Assembly: GCA_036015235.1 (NCBI GenBank)
Contig: CP107926.1
Coordinates: 1,488,001-1,552,000, forward strand
DNA length: 64,000 nt
Direction of reading: 5' to 3'
Source: Streptomyces sp. NBC_00433
GTDB taxonomy: Bacteria > Actinomycetota > Actinomycetes > Streptomycetales > Streptomycetaceae
Numbering within the stretch: position 1 is the first letter of the stretch; every line of letters starts with the position of its first letter. Under the pieces are notes generated by a model. It was not told where the DNA came from. It did not search any database and worked only from the letters and a program-made list of their open reading frames with translations. Made by a program: the position numbers and the translations under genes. Below are positions 27,508-35,876 of this stretch, piece after piece.

Positions 27508-29316
27508 GACCCCGTTGCCCAATTGTCTATGCGGCGAGGTCGAGGGCGGCGAGGTGTGATGTTCGGGTAGGTGCGAGTGGCTGCCCGGTCCACCAGGCAT
27601 CGAGGCGGATGAGGTTGACGGCGGTGGCTGTAAGGACGTGTGCGAGGGCGGTCTTTCGCAGTCCTGCGTAGCGGGTGCGGCGAGCGCCGGCGGCCATGAC
27701 CGCCTGGTGGATCGTGCCCTCCACTCCGGAGCGGAGGGCATAGACCGCCTTCCACTCCTCGGTGGTTTGCTCCGCGCGGACGCGTTCGAGGACGGCGTCT
27801 TGATCTTGTGGGCGGACGGTGAGCTGTCGGCCGTAACGTGTTGAGTTGGTGCACTGCCCGCGGGACGGGCAGGGCGCGCAGGTCTCGGTGGCGAAGCGGA
27901 TGCGGATCGCGGGTCGCTGATTGTTGTCGAGTCCCTCGGTCCAGTAACGACTGTGGGCACCGTCGGGGCAGATCGCCCGATGAGCGTCCCAGTCGATAGT
28001 GAAGGATGCCTTGTCGTAGCCGGTTGCCTGGACGGTGCGGCGGGTCATGGGCCGGACCGGGCCGATCACGCGGACACCTCTCTGGGTGGGCGCCGTCAAC
28101 AGGAGCTCCGCGGAGATGTAGCCGGCATCCATCAGGTGTTCGCCCGGCAGCAGGCCCTTGGCGTCGAGGCGGTCATGGATCTCGTCGACGACCACGGGGT
28201 CGCCGACCGTGGCGTCCGTTGTCACCACGTGGGTGATCAGATGCGGTCGGCCGGTCTCCCGGGCGTCGCAGGTCTCGCTGAAGTGGACTTTGTAGCCGTC
28301 CCAGGCCGAGCCGCGCTTGACGGCGTTGCGGGAGTCGGGGTCGTAGGGCGAGGTGATCCGTGCTCTGCTGGGCGGGAGATCGTCTTTCCCCCGCCAGGAC
28401 ACCTCTTGCACTCCGTCGGTGATCGTGCGCTGGAACTGCTGGAGCCACACCGTCCGCAGGATGCCAACAACCGGGACCTGCCGCAGCCAGGCCGGGGCAC
28501 TGGCCGCGAAGGACGCATTGAGGAACTGGTAGCCGTCAGCTGCAATACGCCAGGTGAGCTGCGTCCGCTCGCTTTCACCACTCGGCAGCCGGTAGGAGTC
28601 CACCCGGGCCCCGTACTGTTGCTGCCAGGCCGGGGGCATCCAGGAGGCGAGCCACTCGGGCGCTGCGACGGCGACCGCCTCCAGCGTGGCCCGCAGCGTC
28701 TCGCCGATGAACTCCAGGCGGTTGAGGTCCCTCACCGCGGCAAGCACGTGCGTGGAGTCGGTACGCTGCCGGCCCCGCCCGGACACCAGCCCCAGTTCGT
28801 TGAGCCGCTCCAGCAGCAGATCCAGGATCTTCTCCTCCAGACTGTGGGCCAGGAGACGGTCGCGGAACCCCGTCAGCACGGTGAAGTCGAAGCCCGGATC
28901 GGCCAGGTCGAGGCCAAGCAGGTACTTCCAGTCGATTCTCGCGCGTACCGCGTGGGCCGCCTGGCGGTCGGTCAGATTCTCCGCGAACTGCAGCACACTG
29001 ACCAGCGCCAGCTGGCCCGGAGCGACACCGGGGCGGCCACGCACGCCGAACGTGGACTTGAAGACCTCGTCATCGAACAGTGGACCGAGCGCGTCCCGCA
29101 CCCGCATCGCCAGACACCCCTTGGGAAACGCCGCCCAGGCCACCGCCCGCGTCTCCTCAGGCACCTCCCGACCCGAGTCCGCCCGCATCGACACCCAACC
29201 CCTCCGTCCCAAGATCGAGGCGGGCTCGCGACTCAGGCCCCCGACCTCAGGCTCCACCCCTCAACCAACCGCCAAGGCCGAGATCAGAAGCCATCACCCA
29301 ATTGGGCAACGGGGTC
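27508..29316. mobile_element. IS1182-family insertion sequence with 7-bp target duplication
   Basis: The ends are perfect 18-bp inverted repeats: GACCCCGTTGCCCAATTG at 27508-27525 and its complement at 29299-29316. The 7-bp direct repeat ATCGAGA flanks it (27501-27507 and 29317-29323). The element is 1809 bp and carries one transposase gene on the minus strand. It interrupts an IS3 relic, so it inserted after that element had begun to decay. Clean ends and target duplication suggest a recent event. Confidence 0.92.
27527..29188 (-). CDS. IS1182-family transposase
   Basis: A 553-residue DDE transposase. ATG at 29188 follows GGAGGGG and matches the family N-terminus (EVPEETRAVAWAAFPKGCLAMRVRD); the upstream open frame is inside the element end. 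The DDE_Tnp_1-type core is visible (RTDSTHVLAAVRDLNRLE; DAGYISAELL; the C-terminal EGTIHQAVMAAGARRTRYAG with the catalytic Glu region). A Cys motif, CAPCPSRGQC, is typical of the group. The gene fills its element and appears intact. Confidence 0.92.
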   Translation of the reverse strand: MRADSGREVPEETRAVAWAAFPKGCLAMRVRDALGPLFDDEVFKSTFGVRGRPGVAPGQLALVSVLQFAENLTDRQAAHAVRARIDWKYLLGLDLADPGFDFTVLTGFRDRLLAHSLEEKILDLLLERLNELGLVSGRGRQRTDSTHVLAAVRDLNRLEFIGETLRATLEAVAVAAPEWLASWMPPAWQQQYGARVDSYRLPSGESERTQLTWRIAADGYQFLNASFAASAPAWLRQVPVVGILRTVWLQQFQRTITDGVQEVSWRGKDDLPPSRARITSPYDPDSRNAVKRGSAWDGYKVHFSETCDARETGRPHLITHVVTTDATVGDPVVVDEIHDRLDAKGLLPGEHLMDAGYISAELLLTAPTQRGVRVIGPVRPMTRRTVQATGYDKASFTIDWDAHRAICPDGAHSRYWTEGLDNNQRPAIRIRFATETCAPCPSRGQCTNSTRYGRQLTVRPQDQDAVLERVRAEQTTEEWKAVYALRSGVEGTIHQAVMAAGARRTRYAGLRKTALAHVLTATAVNLIRLDAWWTGQPLAPTRTSHLAALDLAA

Positions 29317-29549
29317 ATCGAGACTTTCTACAACCGGCGCCGAGCCGCCTCGCGACGGCCGAACCGCGGGTGCGCTCGGTCATCCGGCCACTCCCGCACT
29401 GGCCCGGCAAGCCGCAGCGGGGGGCCGTCCCCGCGCTCGCCGCCGCCCCCACCCACGCGCTCGCACCGGCCCCTGCCCTGGTCTCCCGGTCCGGTTGGCC
29501 CGCCCCCTCGGCCGGGCGGGACCTCGCGGTGCTGCACGGGCGGATGGGG

Positions 29550-29880
29550 AGGTGTGGAGCCGACCAGCCGTACGTCGTCGCTCCACAGCGAGGTGTCCCG
29601 GGCCAGGAGCCGGATCATGCTGGTGAGCAGGAGCGATACGGCGCGCAGCCGTTTGCCGTAGCCGGACTGCCGGGGCACGTAGGGGAACATGCCGCGGAAG
29701 TCACGGTCCACGCGGCGCAGCCGGCGCCGCTCGGAGGTGTAGTCGAGCAGCGCCGACATCACGGCCAGCGTGAGCAGTTCCGCGTCACTGAGCATGGGCG
29801 CGATCCCGACCTTCGGGCGCCCTGGCGCCCTGGCGCCAGCTACGACGAAGCCTACGACTCGTCGTCGACACGGGTATGGA
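29550..29880 (-). pseudogene. IS982-like transposase N-terminal remnant
   Basis: The frame reads PMLSDAELLTLAVMSALLDY, then RRVDRDFRGMFPYVPRQSGYGKRL, LARDTSLWSDDVRLVGSTP, as in the N-terminal half of IS982-type transposases (LSDAEL, FPYLP-Q-GY-KRL, LIDxTPV). After GSTP the frame degenerates and the catalytic core is lost. The fragment abuts the tail of the IS3 relic. Confidence 0.7.
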
Positions 29881-30024
29881 GTGCTGTTGCGAGGGTGTTC
29901 AGGTCTTTCGTCACACATTGACACTGGACGCCCTCGTGCCATGTCCGCAGCCAATCCCTTGGACTCATTCATCCAGGGGGTGCCAACGTTCACGTGCGCG
30001 GCCCAAGTCCGGGATCCGGTGTGG

Positions 30025-30057
30025 GCCGGGGACGCGCCCTGGGGGCGTGCCCCCGGC
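30025..30057 (-). terminator. Terminator hairpin of the NlpC/P60 gene
   Basis: GCCGGGG pairs with CCCCCGGC across an 18-base loop that itself contains a GGGGGC/GCCCCC helix. It lies 18-50 bases beyond the stop codon on the minus strand. Confidence 0.5.
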
Positions 30058-30074
30058 CCCAGCAGCCGGAAACG

Positions 30075-31748
30075 TCAGCAGGTCGGAATGGCGCCGCCGT
30101 ACATGTCGTCGGCCTGGTCGTTGCCCTGACCCGACAGGTAGTACGCCGACACGTAGTCCTGACCCCCGGTGTCCATATCCGTGTTCAGCCACCAGTGGTT
30201 GTACGCGGAACCCGAACCCACCTGCGCACCCCACACCTTGCAGAACACGTAATTCGTCCCCGCGTTCAACGTCCCACCATGATCGCGACCAGGCGCCGCG
30301 GAGAACGTCGTCACCCAGTACTGCCCGTCGGAGCCGCAGGCGGGAATGTCGTGGCCCGTGTTGTCCTTGGCCTCGTCGTTGCCCCAGTGGGACAGGTAGT
30401 AGGCGGACACCCAGCCCTGGCCGCCGGTGTCGAGGTCGGTGAACATCCACCAGTGGTTGTAGCTGGAGTTGGAGCCGACCTTCGCGCCCCACTCCTTGCA
30501 CAGCACGTAGTTGGTGCCCGCGTAGAGGGTACCGGCGCCGTCGCGGGCCGGGGCGTTGGCGAAGGTGTCGACCCAGTACTCGCCGTCGGAGGTACCGCCT
30601 CCCCCACTGCCGCCCGAGGAGCACTCGGGTATGGCGCCGCCGTACATGTCGTCGGCCTGGTCGTTGCCCTGACCCGACAGGTAGTACGCCGACACGTAGT
30701 CCTGACCCCCGGTGTCCATATCCGTGTTCAGCCACCAGTGGTTGTACGCGGAACCCGAACCCACCTGCGCACCCCACACCTTGCAGAACACGTAATTCGT
30801 CCCCGCGTTCAACGTCCCACCATGATCGCGACCAGGCGCCGCGGAGAACGTCGTCACCCAGTACTGCCCGTCGGAGCCCGAGCCTCCTCCCCCGCTGCCG
30901 CCTCCGCCACCGCCTCCTCCTCCGGTGTCGCCCGTGCACAGCGGGTCGCCCGGGTGGTCGTGCATCCACAGGGCCGAGCAGCCCCGGCTGCAACCGGTCA
31001 GGCCACTCGCGCCGCAGCCGTCCTCGCCGTGCACGGCCTGGGCCTGGGCGACGTGCGCGTCGGCGGCCGCGGCGGCCTGGTCGACCTGGGCCGGATGGCC
31101 TTGGGTGGAGAAGCCGTACATGCGGATGGCGCCGACGTAGCCGTTGTGGTCGAAGGGGGCGACGTTGGCCGGGGTGCCCGACTGCGACTCCTGGACCACC
31201 AGACCGCCGCCGAGGTACATCGCAACGTGGTGCACGGGGTTGCCCCAGAACACCATGTCGCCCGGGCGCAGCGGGCTCAGGCCCTGGTCAGCAGTGAAGT
31301 GGATCGCCACGTTCGTGTCGGTGTGGAACTGGCCGTTCGCACCTCCCTCCAGGGTCAGATAGTTCTCGTCACCGGTCACGGCGTACCACAGCCAGTGCAT
31401 GAACCCTGAGCAGTCGTACCCCTTCACATTGGCGTCGTTCCAGGCGTACTCGGTGTGGTCTGTGTGACCGTAACTGGCTCCGGGATGAGTGCCCCAGCCG
31501 CCGCCGAAACTGTACGTGATGCGGTCGTGAACCATCTTGCAGGCCAGGTCCAGGGCCTTGGACGCCTCAACGGTCGCCGGGTCCTGGTCGACCACCGGGC
31601 ACGAACCACTGGCGGCCTGCGCGGGCCCGGCGACGGTGAGCTGGACCAGGCACGCGGCGAGCAGCGCGACGATCGCCGCGAGGACGGTCGCCCGTAGCCG
31701 GTGCCTCCCCCGCGCTCTGCGCACGGACTGTCTGAACGGTGTTCTCAC
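30075..31748 (-). CDS. Secreted NlpC/P60 hydrolase with three C-terminal repeats
   Basis: A 557-residue exported protein. GTG at 31748 follows GGGAGG; the reading upstream is not coding. A signal peptide ends near residue 46 (PAQAA). The NlpC/P60 domain has catalytic Cys113 in GYDCSGFMHWL and the His of VHHVAMYLG (173/174), so it probably cleaves peptidoglycan stem peptides. A Gly/Ser linker follows, then three repeats of about 85 residues (GQYWVTTFSAAPGRDHGG...YNHWW...DTGGQ), likely SH3-like or wall-binding. Repeats 1 and 3 are identical in DNA over 248 bp, a recent internal duplication or gene conversion. The middle repeat differs. Confidence 0.88.
   Translation of the reverse strand: MRTPFRQSVRRARGRHRLRATVLAAIVALLAACLVQLTVAGPAQAASGSCPVVDQDPATVEASKALDLACKMVHDRITYSFGGGWGTHPGASYGHTDHTEYAWNDANVKGYDCSGFMHWLWYAVTGDENYLTLEGGANGQFHTDTNVAIHFTADQGLSPLRPGDMVFWGNPVHHVAMYLGGGLVVQESQSGTPANVAPFDHNGYVGAIRMYGFSTQGHPAQVDQAAAAADAHVAQAQAVHGEDGCGASGLTGCSRGCSALWMHDHPGDPLCTGDTGGGGGGGGGSGGGGSGSDGQYWVTTFSAAPGRDHGGTLNAGTNYVFCKVWGAQVGSGSAYNHWWLNTDMDTGGQDYVSAYYLSGQGNDQADDMYGGAIPECSSGGSGGGGTSDGEYWVDTFANAPARDGAGTLYAGTNYVLCKEWGAKVGSNSSYNHWWMFTDLDTGGQGWVSAYYLSHWGNDEAKDNTGHDIPACGSDGQYWVTTFSAAPGRDHGGTLNAGTNYVFCKVWGAQVGSGSAYNHWWLNTDMDTGGQDYVSAYYLSGQGNDQADDMYGGAIPTC
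30088..30335. repeat. Exact 248-bp repeat, copy A
   Basis: Every base from 30088 to 30335 matches 30631 to 30878. It encodes the third C-terminal repeat of the NlpC/P60 protein. The protein-level middle repeat (about 30336-30590) is clearly related but not identical. Confidence 0.95.
30631..30878. repeat. Exact 248-bp repeat, copy B
   Basis: This is the direct repeat of 30088-30335, encoding the first C-terminal repeat of the NlpC/P60 protein. Recombination between the copies would delete 543 bp in frame. Confidence 0.95.
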
Positions 31749-31871
31749 GGCATTCCTCCCTGGCTGACAACGGTCGCGATTCAGTGAACCCTGGGCGGGG
31801 GCTGTGGGGTACCTGTAAGGTTCCGGGGTCCGAGAGGGCGGGACCGAGGAAGCGGGGCGGGGGGTGGCGCC

Positions 31872-33485
31872 GTGCGGCAGGCGCAGACACGGGGCTGGGC
31901 GGTTCGGGTACCGGGCGGCTACCGGGTGGGTGACTGGACCGTGCACGCGCCGGTGGCCACCGGGAGCTGGGGCAGCGTCTACGAGGGCCGCCGCGCCGGC
32001 AGGCGCTCCGGCGACGAGTCCGGCGAGGGGGCAGCGGACGGCGTCGGCGAGTTACCCGGCCGGGTGGCGATGAAGTTCCTGCCCACCGGAACCATGACGC
32101 CGCGTCAGCTCTCCGTACTGTCCGACATGGTGAGCCGCGAGATCCGGCTGCACGAACGCCTGGCCCACCCGCGCATCGTGCGGCTGTACCGGACGCTGAC
32201 CGTCGATGACGCCGAGTCGCCGGAGATCGACGGCTGCTGCGTGCTCATCATGGAGTTGGCCGACGGCTCGCTCGCCGACACCCTGCGCGGTGCCGCGGGC
32301 CGACCGCTGCCGGACGCGCCGCGGATCATCACCGAGATCTGCGAGGGGCTGGCACACCTGCACGACTCCGGCTGGGTGCACGGGGACCTCAAACCGGCCA
32401 ACATCCTGCTGATGCACGACGGCTCGGTGCGGCTCGCGGACTTCGGGCTGACCGCGGAGATGGAGTCCACACACGCCTATCTGACGCCGGCGGGCTCCCC
32501 CGACTACCTGCCGCCGGAGCGGTGGACCGAGCAGCTGACCGACCGGGGCGTCGCGATCCGGCCGACGTCAGACGTGTGGGCTCTGGGCGTGACCGCCTAC
32601 CAACTCCTCGCCGGCGCAATGCCCTTCCCCGGCGGAACCCCCCGGGCCCGGGCGGCGAACGCGGCGCAATATGCCGAGGGCCGTGCCCGGCTGACCCTCT
32701 CCGCCGACCTGCCGCCCGGCTGGCGGGACTTCGTCCGGGACTGCCTGGCCCCGGGCCACCGGGAGCGCGCCGCGTGGACCGCGAGTGCCCTGCACAGCCG
32801 GGCGAAGGCACTGACGGCCGACCCCGCCGCCCTCATCCGCAGGCCCCACCCGCACCGTCGCCGCAATGCGCTGGCCGGTGCCGCGGCCGCTGCGGTGGTG
32901 ACCGGTGGCACCATCGGCGGCCTGATGGTCACGGCACCCCAACGCATCGACTACGCCGCCTACTTCAACACCCGCTCGGACATCCCACGCGCCTACTACG
33001 ACCTGGTGGTGCAGGCAGGCACCTCCTGCGACGAGCCGGGCGTCACTCCAGCCACGGTCGCGGCGATGCTCAAGGCGCTCAGCAACTGGGACCCAGACCT
33101 GCACTCGCCGCAGACCGACGAGTACGGCATCGCCCGTTGGAGTCCGGGCGTACTCTGGTACTACATGCCGGCGGGCCGCCAGAAGGCGATCCCTGAGCCA
33201 CCGTTCCCACCGGAGTTGTCCATTCCCGCGCTCGGCCGCTACCTGTGCAAGTACTCCACCGCGCTGCAGAGCGTACCGGGCGACCGCGGGCTGCTGCTGG
33301 CTGCGGCCTTCGCCTCCTCCGACGGGAAGGTGCGCGAGTACGGGGGCGTGCCACCGCGCCAGGCCGCGTTCGAGAAGCGCGTGGAGCAGGCGCTCCTCAG
33401 CTACCTGCCCGCGGGGGCGCCGAAGCCGGCGCTCCCGCGGATGGGGACGACAACAACGGCAGATGCTCCTCCCGCACAAGGTTGA
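31872..33485 (+). CDS. Membrane Ser/Thr protein kinase with external domain
   Basis: A 537-residue kinase, GTG at 31872. The kinase domain has a glycine loop (GSWGSVYEG), Lys68 in VAMKFL, HGDLKPANILL (Asp172) and DFG (Asp190), followed by a PDYLPPE activation segment. The HRD Arg is replaced (HGD), as in many bacterial kinases without Arg-dependent activation. A single transmembrane helix lies at about 333-354, then a 180-residue outer domain I do not recognise (NTRSDIPRAYYDLVVQAGTSC...). It converges with the FHA-domain gene, the two coding regions overlapping by 89 bases. Kinase and phosphothreonine-reader genes side by side suggest a functional pair. Confidence 0.88.
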   Translation: MRQAQTRGWAVRVPGGYRVGDWTVHAPVATGSWGSVYEGRRAGRRSGDESGEGAADGVGELPGRVAMKFLPTGTMTPRQLSVLSDMVSREIRLHERLAHPRIVRLYRTLTVDDAESPEIDGCCVLIMELADGSLADTLRGAAGRPLPDAPRIITEICEGLAHLHDSGWVHGDLKPANILLMHDGSVRLADFGLTAEMESTHAYLTPAGSPDYLPPERWTEQLTDRGVAIRPTSDVWALGVTAYQLLAGAMPFPGGTPRARAANAAQYAEGRARLTLSADLPPGWRDFVRDCLAPGHRERAAWTASALHSRAKALTADPAALIRRPHPHRRRNALAGAAAAAVVTGGTIGGLMVTAPQRIDYAAYFNTRSDIPRAYYDLVVQAGTSCDEPGVTPATVAAMLKALSNWDPDLHSPQTDEYGIARWSPGVLWYYMPAGRQKAIPEPPFPPELSIPALGRYLCKYSTALQSVPGDRGLLLAAAFASSDGKVREYGGVPPRQAAFEKRVEQALLSYLPAGAPKPALPRMGTTTTADAPPAQG

Positions 33486-34194
33486 ACCGCACCGCGGTGG
33501 CCACCAGCGCCGCCCGCTGCCAGTCGGCCTTGGCACCCGCCCTGCCGCCGGGACCGGCGCGGGCCTTCACCCGCAGCTTGGCACTGGCCAGGTAGTCGAT
33601 GTGGAAGTTGACCGCGGCGCGCGTCAGGCCGACGCAGCCCGCCACGGGGCGCAGCCGCTCGATGATCTCCGGGACCGTGGGGATCACGGTGGACGCGCAG
33701 TCGCGCAACCGGGGTTCGCACAGCGCGAGCAGCACCAGAAAATACTTGGCGCTCTCGTCCAGCGGGAACGAGGAGACCGTGTCGGCGCCGCCCGGACCCG
33801 CGGAGCCCTCGCCGTAGGTGTGCTCGGGCGCGTACACGTCGAAGGACACCCAGCTGTCGACGGTGGGCAGCAGCACGCGGGCGAACTCGAAGGGCACCGG
33901 TGCGTGCAGGCGGCGCGGCGCCACCTTCAGGAACTCGCCGCCGCCTTCGGGATTCTCCACGACGTAGGTGGTGCCGGCGCTCAGATTGCTGATCGACCAG
34001 TGGTCGTCGACGGCCCGGATGCTGCCCGCGAGCCGTGAGACGGCCGGGTCGGGCAGCACCACCTCCACCCGCGTGCCGCCACCGCCGCGACCGAACCGGA
34101 CCTCCTGGCCCGGCCCCAGTTCCAGTAACTCCGGCCGGCCCGCTCGACGGCGCTCCCCCGCGGTGGCCGGCAGCTGGATGATCACCGTCCGCAT
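33397..34194 (-). CDS. FHA-domain protein
   Basis: A 265-residue cytoplasmic protein, ATG at 34194 after GGAAG. The N-terminal half fits an FHA phosphothreonine-binding fold (FGRGGGGTRVEVVLPDPAVSRLAGSIRAVDDHWSISNLSAGT). The C-terminal half (about 140-245) has helices with a winged-helix look (PTVPEIIERLRPVAGCVGLTRAAVNFHIDYLASAKLRV), possibly DNA-binding. It converges with, and overlaps by 89 bases, the Ser/Thr kinase at 31872-33485. It may read phosphorylation by that kinase; this is inference from context. Confidence 0.82.
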   Translation of the reverse strand: MRTVIIQLPATAGERRRAGRPELLELGPGQEVRFGRGGGGTRVEVVLPDPAVSRLAGSIRAVDDHWSISNLSAGTTYVVENPEGGGEFLKVAPRRLHAPVPFEFARVLLPTVDSWVSFDVYAPEHTYGEGSAGPGGADTVSSFPLDESAKYFLVLLALCEPRLRDCASTVIPTVPEIIERLRPVAGCVGLTRAAVNFHIDYLASAKLRVKARAGPGGRAGAKADWQRAALVATAVRFNLVREEHLPLLSSPSAGAPASAPPRAGS

Positions 34195-34257
34195 ATCTTC
34201 CGTCACCCCCTTCCGATCGTACAGGGGTGCCGCCTGGGCGGCGGGGCTCTCGTGGGT

Positions 34258-34320
34258 GTCCTTGCCGCTCCTCGATCGCACCCTCATCTGGAACCAGCGC
34301 CACCTGCTCCGTTCAAGCGC
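34258..34320 (+). pseudogene. Short integrase-core transposase fragment
   Basis: The frame reads LLDRTLIWNQRHLL, a hallmark of the C-terminal part of the same integrase-type transposase seen at 59757-60616 (LLDRTLIWNHRHLLHVLREF). Only about 20 residues survive. The rest of 34195-34488 holds nothing else recognisable. Confidence 0.6.
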
Positions 34321-34488
34321 CTCGACGACGCGGGCATCAGCGGGCGGACTCATCGACAGCGGCCGTTCCTCCACGCATCGTTACTTGACATCTCGAAGCG
34401 TGGAGGACGGCCGCGTCCGCTGTCCCCGGAAGAGACCAAGATCAGCCCGTCAGGTGACGAGCGAGGTTGAACAACAAGCTGAGTACAG

Positions 34489-35544
34489 CTAGATGGCGAA
34501 GGGAACGTACCCGAGCGTCTCGGTGGCGTTGGACGCCGCCACCAGGCCGCTCGGCGGCAGGGTTGTGGATTTCGGGGTGACGAACGCTACGAGGTCGGTG
34601 AAGTAGCCTGCGTTGGCGACGCTCGCCGAGCAGGTGGTTCCGCTGGCGCAGGATGCGAGCAGGGTCCCGTTCTCATTGAATATCTCGATGTAGTAATGCG
34701 CCGTGCCGACGTCAGCGCTCGCGGTCGCCGTCGCGGTGAACGTCGAGCCGACCCACACGCCGCCCGGGGCGGACAGGCTCACCGTCCATCCGGAGTGGGT
34801 CCACGTGACGTACGTGGTCTGCGACGTGGCCTGTAGCGTGGCGGGTGGGGCGGTGGTGCCGTTGCCACCGAAGTAGGCGGTGAACGCGTGTGTGGTCGCC
34901 TGTGCTTCGGTGACCGTCGCCGAGCACGTCGTGCCGGTCTTGCACGAGGCGAGCAGGGCGCCGGTGGTGGTGTCGAAGATCTCGTTGGAGAACGGCGAGG
35001 AGCTGATGTCCGTTCCGGCGGTCGAGGTCAGGGTGACCGTCGCGCCGGGCGCCGCGGTGGTGGCGGACGCTTCCAAGTCAAGGTATGTCCCCTTCCAGAC
35101 CAGAGCGGAGTTGTCCCACTCGGACTGGATGTGGCCCGGCGGGAAGCTGGTCGAGTTGTCAGCGATGAACGCGTCCACGCCGTGGCTGGCGGCTACGGGC
35201 GAGGTCTCGTACGCGGTGCAGATCGTGCCGGTGTCGCAGGTGCCGATGTACGCGCCGATCGTGTAGTCGTAAATCCGGACGTATAAGCCGGAGCCCGTCA
35301 CGCTCCGGCTGGTGGTCACGGCGACGGAGGCTTTCTGGGTGGCCCACGCCTCGAAGCTGTTCACTACGACGATCTGGTTTCCGGCAGGCGGCTTGGCCGA
35401 CTGGTGGGTGGCAGTGCTCTGACTGACGTTCCGGGCGGCGGCCGAGCTGCCCGCGGCGCTCGCCGGGCCGGCGGCGCCCAGCAGCACCAGGGCGGCGGTC
35501 GCCATCGCGGTCACCAGGACGGCTGCTCGCTTGAGCCTGAACAT
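34489..35544 (-). CDS. Secreted protein with three Ig-like repeats, function unknown
   Basis: A 351-residue exported protein, ATG at 35544 after AAGGG. A signal peptide ends near residue 33 (GPASAA). The mature part has three repeats of about 95 residues, each predicted all-beta. Each carries a Cys pair of the form CxTGTxCxA (CDTGTICTA, CKTGTTCSA, CASGTTCSA) that could form a small disulfide loop. I do not recognise a family. A good promoter lies at 35598-35626, so the gene is probably expressed on its own. The group II intron lies just upstream. Confidence 0.75.
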   Translation of the reverse strand: MFRLKRAAVLVTAMATAALVLLGAAGPASAAGSSAAARNVSQSTATHQSAKPPAGNQIVVVNSFEAWATQKASVAVTTSRSVTGSGLYVRIYDYTIGAYIGTCDTGTICTAYETSPVAASHGVDAFIADNSTSFPPGHIQSEWDNSALVWKGTYLDLEASATTAAPGATVTLTSTAGTDISSSPFSNEIFDTTTGALLASCKTGTTCSATVTEAQATTHAFTAYFGGNGTTAPPATLQATSQTTYVTWTHSGWTVSLSAPGGVWVGSTFTATATASADVGTAHYYIEIFNENGTLLASCASGTTCSASVANAGYFTDLVAFVTPKSTTLPPSGLVAASNATETLGYVPFAI

Positions 35545-35597
35545 GAGTTCCCTTCTTGGCACGAAATTATCACAGAGGCCTGATTGTCTCCTCCGAG

Positions 35598-35626
35598 AAC
35601 GTACGAGCACGTACATGCGGAGTCAA
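35598..35626 (-). promoter_or_regulatory. Housekeeping-type promoter of the Ig-like repeat protein gene
   Basis: On the minus strand TTGACT (35621-35626) is followed by exactly 17 bases and TACGTT (35598-35603), a good match to a major-sigma promoter. Transcription would start near 35591, about 47 bases before the start codon. Confidence 0.65.
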
Positions 35627-35832
35627 TGCGGGGAAGCGGCCTGGACGCCTACCAGCATCGGAGCAAGATCACGGCCTCATTCTCCGGTATCCAGAGCGAG
35701 TCGGGCGTACACCTACGCGGGCTGGTCAGCCGGTCGATCAGTTCAGGCGGCAGGCCCGCATTCTCCGCCGGCCTTAGTGGGGTCGGGGACTGGAGCGGTG
35801 GCTTCCGCTCCGTTTCCAGTCCCCGCCGCTTC

Positions 35833-35866
35833 AAACCGTGCACGCAGTTCTCCCGCACACGGCTTT
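35833..35866 (-). ncRNA. Group II intron domain V
   Basis: The minus strand reads AAAGCCGTGTGCGG, then a GAGA tetraloop, then ACTGCGTGCACGGTTT. It is a 34-nucleotide hairpin with the AGC catalytic triad near the 5' end and a two-base bulge on the 3' side, matching the conserved domain V shape. Confidence 0.75.
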
Positions 35867-35876
35867 CCGACATCGT

